Source: Agromyces sp. Root81 (lineage in GTDB: Bacteria; Actinomycetota; Actinomycetes; Actinomycetales; Microbacteriaceae). Taken from it: a DNA stretch of 64,000 nucleotides. The stretch lies in assembly GCF_001429165.1 (NCBI RefSeq), contig NZ_LMIR01000001.1, positions 6,342 to 70,341 on the forward strand, in the 5' to 3' direction. The position numbers were made by a program, and so were the translations under genes. The notes under the pieces are model-generated. The model did not search any database. It was not told the origin of the DNA and saw nothing but the letters and a program-made list of their open reading frames with translations. Below are positions 63,615 through 64,000 of the stretch, piece after piece (within the stretch, counting starts at the first letter, position 1; the number at the start of each line of letters is the position of its first letter).

Positions 63615-64000
63615 ATGCACAAGGTGACGTACTCGATGGGCGTATCCCTCGATGGGTACATCGTCGGGCCCGACGGCGGGCTCGACTGGACGCCGCCCGA
63701 TGCCGAGCTGTTCCGCTTCGTCATCGAGGAGACGCGAGAGGTCGGCGTCTACCTGATGGGACGTCGGCTGTACGAGACGATGCTGTACTGGGAGACCGCC
63801 GCCCAGGATCCATCGCTCGGCGATGCCGAGCTCGAGTGGGCCGCGCTCTGGAATCCTCTGCCGAAGGTGGTGTTCTCCTCGAAGCTGTCCGAAGTGCAGG
63901 GCAGTGCCCACCTGGCCTCGGGCACCGTTGCGGAGGAGATCGAGCGGCTGCGAGACGAGCCGGGGGAGCACAGCATCGCGATCGGCGGAGCCACGCTCGC
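63615..64000 (+). CDS. Dihydrofolate reductase (RibD C-terminal) family protein, 3' partial
   Basis: The first 128 residues are seen. The pattern HKVTYSMGVSLDGYIVGPDGGLDW and YLMGRRLYETMLYWE, then SIAIGGATLA at the window edge, is that of the DHFR/RibD-type reductase family (often annotated dihydrofolate reductase). AGAGGGG precedes the ATG, and TATCCT at 63568-63573 may be its -10. The rest lies beyond the window. Confidence 0.88.
   Translation, partial: MHKVTYSMGVSLDGYIVGPDGGLDWTPPDAELFRFVIEETREVGVYLMGRRLYETMLYWETAAQDPSLGDAELEWAALWNPLPKVVFSSKLSEVQGSAHLASGTVAEEIERLRDEPGEHSIAIGGATL

Overview
The window is high-GC actinobacterial chromosome, most likely from the family Microbacteriaceae. The evidence is the conserved gene order tlyA-nadK-recN-pyrG-NUDIX-xerD-parA-scpA-scpB-rluB-tyrA-cmk-der, the codon use, the very frequent GCATCC/GGATGC words, and the many leaderless-looking promoters. 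Genus cannot be fixed from the sequence alone.

Bases 1-16238 are a dense core block on the + strand. Most neighbouring genes overlap by 4-8 bases (ATGA, GTGA, TTGA). It opens with the 3' part of a protein carrying fourteen tandem PYGDRDA-type nonapeptides. It then runs through DNA repair (recN), nucleotide synthesis (pyrG, cmk), chromosome partition (xerD, parA-like, scpA, scpB), translation-linked enzymes (tlyA, rluB, der), NAD kinase and prephenate dehydrogenase. Bases 16247-20714 hold small accessory genes: SRPBCC, DUF4166, DUF167, CHAD, an acetyltransferase, and a MarR regulator with a membrane protein.

Bases 20887-28561 are an integrated element of about 7.7 kb. It is bounded by a 35-base exact repeat of the 3' end of a tRNA-Pro(GGG) gene. 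It carries an excisionase-like protein and a tyrosine recombinase beside the tRNA. Its cargo is a lipoprotein, two proteins with Schlafen/AlbA_2-type domains, a protein with a CGACGDIWCGA motif, a small Cys4 protein and a DUF1801 protein. The Schlafen-type pair makes a phage-defence role possible but unproven.

Bases 28562-36347 are a second accessory stretch. The centre is a tightly coupled minus-strand operon: a secreted two-cysteine peptide, a lipoprotein, a membrane adaptor with a peptidoglycan-binding-like segment, an ABC ATPase and an FtsX/MacB-like permease. A signal peptidase I gene converges on it. This looks like a bacteriocin-type export and immunity system that I cannot match to a named family. 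Beside it lie a repeat protein, a DUF262 remnant, a second permease truncated at its 5' end, and an IS3-type transposase fragment at the truncation point.

Bases 36508-53337 look like a polysaccharide-use locus. It has a secreted family 8 polysaccharide lyase, a DUF2264 protein, a hybrid DeoR/LacI-type regulator, a sugar ABC transporter, a 2-hydroxyacid dehydrogenase, a sugar isomerase, a DUF993 aldolase-like enzyme, a Gfo/Idh oxidoreductase, a LacI regulator, a ThuA-like protein and glycerate kinase. Near-identical 16-base operator-like sites precede the lyase and the oxidoreductase operon, which ties the two ends together.

Bases 53456-64000 hold an amino-acid permease, a large LuxR/MalT-like regulator, small stress-type genes (carboxymuconolactone decarboxylase-like, DUF6325-like), a DUF1254 protein, a SulP transporter, an extended SDR oxidoreductase, and the start of a dihydrofolate-reductase-like gene cut by the window end.
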